In this document: positions 60,584-64,000 of the stretch, one piece after another | Position numbering within the stretch: position 1 is the first letter of the stretch | How the letters are laid out: every line of letters starts with the position of its first letter | NCBI GenBank assembly: GCA_046350295.1 | Contig: JAXMAR010000001.1 | Coordinates: 248,001-312,000, forward strand | From: JAXMAR01 sp046350295 | Lineage (GTDB): Bacteria > Planctomycetota > Planctomycetia > Gemmatales > Gemmataceae | Length of the DNA stretch: 64,000 nucleotides | Reading direction: 5' to 3' | Notes under the pieces: generated by a model | Told to the model about the DNA's origin: nothing | What the model saw: only the letters and a program-made list of their open reading frames with translations | Databases searched by the model: none | Program-made: the position numbers and the translations under genes

Positions 60584-61396
60584 ATGTTTCTCAAGAACCT
60601 GGGGCGGTCGATCCGGCTGTCATTGCCGCGGAAGCTGATCTGCGACCTCGTCCACTTCGCGCACAAGATCCCAAGTGTGCCGGTGCAAAAGGAGGTCAAG
60701 CTCGGCGACCTCGAGGAGACACGCGCCAAGCTGGCGGTGCGACCAAGCTGGGCCGCGATCTTCACCAAGGGCTACGCCCGCGTGGCGGCCGAGATGCCGG
60801 AGCTGCGCCGCGCCTATCTCTATTTCCCGTGGGCCCGGCTCTACGAGCATCCGATCAACGTCGCCTCGGTCGCCGTCGAGCGCGATTACCAGGGCGAAAA
60901 AGGCGTCTTCTTCGCGAAGATCACGTCGCCGGACCTCATGACACTGGCCGATCTGGACGCATGCCTCGACCAGCACCGGACGGAGCCGGTCGAAGCGCTC
61001 GCCTCGTTCCGCACGCAGATGCGCATCACCCGCCTGCCCAAATTCCTGCGCCGTCTCGCCTGGTGGTACGTCACCGCGGCGCGCGGCTACCGCAAGGCGA
61101 ACTGGCTGGGGACGTTCGGCGTGAGCGTCTATTCGTCCCTCGGCGTCGAGTCGCTGCACCCGCTCTCGCCGCTGACGACGACGCTGAACTACGGCGTCAT
61201 CCGCGACGGCGTCGCGCCGGTGCGCATCATCTACGATCATCGGGCGCTCGACGGCGCCATGGTAGCCCGCGCCCTCAACCGGCTGGAAGAGATCTTGAAC
61301 ACGGAGATCCTCAGCGAGCTGGCGGCGCTTCCTTGTAAAGCTGCTTCATCTTCCGAGCCAGCAGCCAATCGGTCAGGCGTGGAAACAGCTTGTTGA
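60584..61396 (+). CDS. 2-oxoacid dehydrogenase E2/chloramphenicol-acetyltransferase-like acyltransferase
   Basis: 270 residues with a catalytic-domain-only E2/CAT-like fold. The C-terminal VRIIYDHRALDGAMVARALN (~225-244) carries the H-x3-D-G motif that transfers acyl groups from CoA or lipoyl carriers. There is no lipoyl domain and no E3-binding domain, so it is not a pyruvate dehydrogenase subunit. The last ~26 residues (ALPCKAASSSEPAANRSGVE) read through the complementary strand of the convergent SDR gene and are probably not conserved. Substrate unknown. Confidence 0.78.
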   Translation: MFLKNLGRSIRLSLPRKLICDLVHFAHKIPSVPVQKEVKLGDLEETRAKLAVRPSWAAIFTKGYARVAAEMPELRRAYLYFPWARLYEHPINVASVAVERDYQGEKGVFFAKITSPDLMTLADLDACLDQHRTEPVEALASFRTQMRITRLPKFLRRLAWWYVTAARGYRKANWLGTFGVSVYSSLGVESLHPLSPLTTTLNYGVIRDGVAPVRIIYDHRALDGAMVARALNRLEEILNTEILSELAALPCKAASSSEPAANRSGVETAC

Positions 61397-62117
61397 ACCA
61401 GAGGACCCAGCGGGCCTCGCGTCCCATCACCGTCTCCGTCTTGCTCTTGCGCAGGCTCTTGATGATCCGCGCCGCCACCTTCTCCGGCGGCATACCCTTG
61501 TGAAACTGAATGTTGGCCCGTCCCTTCGCCTGCAAGAAGTGCTTCTGGAACTCGCTCTTCGTCAGCCCCGGCACGATAAGCAGCGTATCGACGTCGAAAC
61601 GCGCCAGCTCGCCGCGCATTGCCTCGGTGAAGCCGCACAGGGCGTGTTTCGCCGCGGAATATTCCGACCAGCCCGGCATCGCCCGCCGGCCGCACATCGA
61701 GGAGACGTTGACGATCGCCGGCTGAACACCCTCGGTGAGCAAAGGGATAGCGAGGCGGATCAGCTCGACGGGGGCGAAGTAGCAGACCTCCATGACATAA
61801 CGCATGATCTCTTCGGACGAATCGGCGAAATGAGCCCAGCTCGCGACGCCGGCGTTGTTGATGAGCACGTCAAGGCCGCCGAGTTTCTCCTGCACGTCAG
61901 CGATGGCGCGGCGGCGGTCCTCGTCCTTGGTGACATCGCCGGGAATGACAAGCGACTCGCCGGGGAGAGATGCCGCCACCTCGCGCAGCTTGTCTTCGGA
62001 GCGGGCGAAGAGGGCGAGCCGCGCCCCGGCCCGGCTGAGCTGAACGGCCAGCTCCCGGCCGATGCCTCCGGAGGCGCCGGTGATGAGAATACGGCGGGCG
62101 GTGAAATCGCGGCGCAT
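61311..62117 (-). CDS. Short-chain dehydrogenase/reductase
   Basis: 268 residues. RRILITGASGGIGRELAVQL (TGxxxGIG, ~6), LDVLINNAGVASWAHF (NNAG, ~84), AIVNVSSMCGRRAMPGWSEY (Ser, ~137) and YSAAKHAL (YxxxK, ~155) form a complete NAD(P)-dependent SDR. The basic C-terminus after residue ~215 (KTETVMGREARWVLWFNKLF) suggests membrane association, as in DltE-like/ER-type SDRs. It overlaps the convergent acyltransferase by 86 bases. Substrate not predictable. Confidence 0.9.
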   Translation of the reverse strand: MRRDFTARRILITGASGGIGRELAVQLSRAGARLALFARSEDKLREVAASLPGESLVIPGDVTKDEDRRRAIADVQEKLGGLDVLINNAGVASWAHFADSSEEIMRYVMEVCYFAPVELIRLAIPLLTEGVQPAIVNVSSMCGRRAMPGWSEYSAAKHALCGFTEAMRGELARFDVDTLLIVPGLTKSEFQKHFLQAKGRANIQFHKGMPPEKVAARIIKSLRKSKTETVMGREARWVLWFNKLFPRLTDWLLARKMKQLYKEAPPAR

Positions 62118-62336
62118 GATGTTGATTCGCGTCGTCTTCGAAACGGTACAAGTTCTGCTCCATTATAAATCACAAGGACATGGTCCGATCTCTTCGGCGG
62201 CGGGAACACGAGTGTTTACAAACCCGCCTACAGCTATTAGGATTGTTGTTTCGGGATTTGACGTTTCCCCGGTCGCCCACGGCCCCTTCAAACGTCTTGT
62301 CTCACAGCGCCCGCCTGTCCGCCGGAGAATGCGATC

Positions 62337-64000
62337 ATGGCTTTGCTGGTCGTTTGCCCGTCTTGTAAACAGCGCTTGACGTTTCCCGATCTGTTCGCCG
62401 GGCGGCAGGTGCAGTGCCCGGGTTGCATGTCCGACGTGCAGGTCACGGCAGATAACAAGGTACCGGACGCGCCGGCGAAGCCCGCCTCCGCGGCGAAAGG
62501 GCCCGCCAAGACCGATCCCGGTCGTGGCGCCGGCGCGGGAGCGATCAAAAAAGAGTCGGCGAGCCGCGCTCCGGCGCGGAACGGAAGCCGCCCGCAGGAA
62601 AGCGGTCGCGGCCCACGCTCCCGTTCGCGCGACAATCTCGAGGAGCTGCCGCTGGAGGAGTTGCCGCAAAATGAGTTTCTGGAGGAGCTTCCGTCTGAAA
62701 GGGACAACGATTATCGCATCAGTTCGCCCTATCTTCCGCGGCGCAAGTCAGGAGGCAAGGCCGTCTGGGTCACCCTACTTGTCATCCTGCTTCTGGGCGG
62801 CCTGGGCGCCGGCGGCTTCTTCCTGATCCAGGCCCTCAACAAGGAAGACCCGCCTCCGCCGATCGCCGCACTCAAGGACAAGGACGGCGACAAGGAGAAG
62901 AAGGACAAAGGCGTCGACAAGGACAAAACCCTCGACAAGGACAAGCGCAGCGACAAGGGCGGACTCACGGAGAAAGACAAGGCCGTCGCCACCGACAAGA
63001 GCCTGGACAAGGACAAGACTGCCCTCACGGACAAAAGTCTGGACAAAGACAAGATTATCGAAAAAGAGAAGGGGGTCGTGAGGGACAAGGGAGGCGTCCC
63101 GATCGTGGTCGGGCCCGAACCGAAGGCCGGCGAGCCGATCCCCGCCCATGCGAACATCAAGCTAGCCAAGCTGTGCCGCGGCCTCGTCGTCAACAAAGCG
63201 GGCACGGTCGCTTACGCCATGTGCGGCGACGGCACGCTCCATTTCATCGACCTCGAACGCGACGCCGAAACCGAAACGATCAGCTTCGGTGCCGATTTCA
63301 AGATCGAAACCCTGCTTGACGGCCTTGCGCTTTCGCCGGACGAAAAAAACATCGCGTTTGGCTACGACAAGAACTCGTTGTTTGTCATCGACCTCGACAA
63401 GAAAAGCGGCACGAAGTACACCCTTCCCGCCGACACCTTCGGCGTTCGCCAGCTTGGGTTTTCGCCCGACGGCAAGCACCTCCTCGTCCTGCACACGCCG
63501 CAGCGGCTGCGCGTCCTCGACCTCGAGAAGAAGAACTTCAACGAGATCATGGACGGCCTCTTCCCGATCCAGGCCCGCGGTTTCGTCTTTTCCGCCGATG
63601 GGTCGATCCTTGCCCTGGCCTGGGACGGCAACGACATGGCCTTTTTCGATGCCAAAGCGCTGCCGCTCGGCAAGCTCATCGCCAAGGAGAAGGCCAACCC
63701 CGAAGTACCATTTATCCCGCCGACCAGTTCGGAAACCGCTATCGCCGCCTCGGCCGACGGCGCACTCGTGGCCGCCGGATTCGAGCGCAACCTCCGCTTC
63801 TGGGAACTGCCGTCACGCAAGCAGCAGGCGCCGCTGAAACTCGAAGGCGTCAAGCCGGGCGACACGAGCCCGATGCCGTTCTCGGCCGCGTTCTACGCCT
63901 CCGGCAGCCGTATCGCCGTCGGGACCGACCGCGGCGCGGCGTACCTTTACCAGACGGCGACCGGGCAGCGCCGCGCGGTCCTGAATACGGGCACGACAAA
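62337..64000 (+). CDS. Zinc-ribbon/transmembrane protein with WD40-like repeats, 3' end beyond window
   Basis: At least 554 residues. Residues 8-30 form an MJ0042-like zinc ribbon (CPSCKQRLTFPDLFAGRQVQ then CPGC). A Pro/Arg/Ser-rich stretch follows, then one membrane helix (AVWVTLLVILLLGGLGAGGF, ~143-165). Next is a highly charged repeat of D-K-x units (~180-240) and a beta-propeller with VVNKAGTVAYAMCGDGTLHF and LALSPDEKNIAFGYDKNSLF, plus ADGSILALAWDGNDM, typical WD40-like blades. It fits the planctomycete-specific cytosol-to-membrane WD40 proteins. CGGAGAA lies upstream of the ATG. Confidence 0.83.
   Translation, partial: MALLVVCPSCKQRLTFPDLFAGRQVQCPGCMSDVQVTADNKVPDAPAKPASAAKGPAKTDPGRGAGAGAIKKESASRAPARNGSRPQESGRGPRSRSRDNLEELPLEELPQNEFLEELPSERDNDYRISSPYLPRRKSGGKAVWVTLLVILLLGGLGAGGFFLIQALNKEDPPPPIAALKDKDGDKEKKDKGVDKDKTLDKDKRSDKGGLTEKDKAVATDKSLDKDKTALTDKSLDKDKIIEKEKGVVRDKGGVPIVVGPEPKAGEPIPAHANIKLAKLCRGLVVNKAGTVAYAMCGDGTLHFIDLERDAETETISFGADFKIETLLDGLALSPDEKNIAFGYDKNSLFVIDLDKKSGTKYTLPADTFGVRQLGFSPDGKHLLVLHTPQRLRVLDLEKKNFNEIMDGLFPIQARGFVFSADGSILALAWDGNDMAFFDAKALPLGKLIAKEKANPEVPFIPPTSSETAIAASADGALVAAGFERNLRFWELPSRKQQAPLKLEGVKPGDTSPMPFSAAFYASGSRIAVGTDRGAAYLYQTATGQRRAVLNTGTT

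Overview
This window looks like chromosomal DNA from a planctomycete, most likely a Gemmataceae-type member of the Planctomycetota. The evidence is composite: high GC throughout, a DUF1559 pilin-like protein paired with a small lipoprotein, GYF_2 and zinc-ribbon membrane proteins, HpnE, DUF4058 and Uma2 proteins, and dense families of short dispersed repeats between genes. The genus cannot be fixed from sequence alone.

Layout. 1-13 kb: a 3'-truncated galE, a GYF-domain protein, a universal stress protein and an esterase, then a replication block on the minus strand in the order dnaA, dnaN, dciA, a nucleotidyltransferase gene, gyrB, which is typical of an origin neighbourhood. 13-20 kb: an AT-richer island with a STAND/AAA-type ATPase, a probable AhpD-like selenoprotein (in-frame TGA), hpnE, a pdxA copy broken by three single-base deletions, and ygfZ. 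20-30 kb: argJ, two ABC-2 type transporter pairs, a cytidylate-kinase-like protein, a purine nucleoside phosphorylase, an HpaI-type aldolase, a glycosyltransferase and a frameshifted phytanoyl-CoA dioxygenase-like gene. 30-40 kb: a long minus-strand run with a type II fatty acid/polyketide-like set: a dehydratase, a ketoreductase, an unusual long ACP, a second dehydratase, a ketosynthase-like protein without catalytic Cys (chain-length-factor-like), an intact ketosynthase, an alpha/beta hydrolase and a GH3-family acyl-amido synthetase. 40-50 kb: a nucleotide sugar dehydrogenase, the lipoprotein/DUF1559 pair, a second probable selenoprotein (thioredoxin-like plus CxxCH plus PDZ), a frameshifted DUF4058 gene, fusA and a histidine kinase. 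50-58.5 kb: an accessory zone with hypotheticals, a truncated UbiD, a toxin-antitoxin pair with a broken toxin, rmuC and an intact IS630 element. 58.5-64 kb: fabH, a small secreted protein, an E2/CAT-like acyltransferase, an SDR and the start of a WD40-like membrane protein.

Main points of interest. (1) Two genes have an in-frame TGA exactly where a CxxC motif would have its second Cys, giving CxxU; the second has a convincing bacterial SECIS-like hairpin. (2) The KS/KS-beta/ACP/KR/DH/DH plus GH3 run is a candidate biosynthetic system whose product cannot be named. (3) Short palindromic repeats have spread through the window. One copy lies in frame inside gyrB, others supply stop codons, and two place a Shine-Dalgarno-like GGAGG directly ahead of a start codon. 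(4) Several genes are interrupted by single-base deletions, often in short homopolymers, so assembly error must be excluded before they are called pseudogenes.
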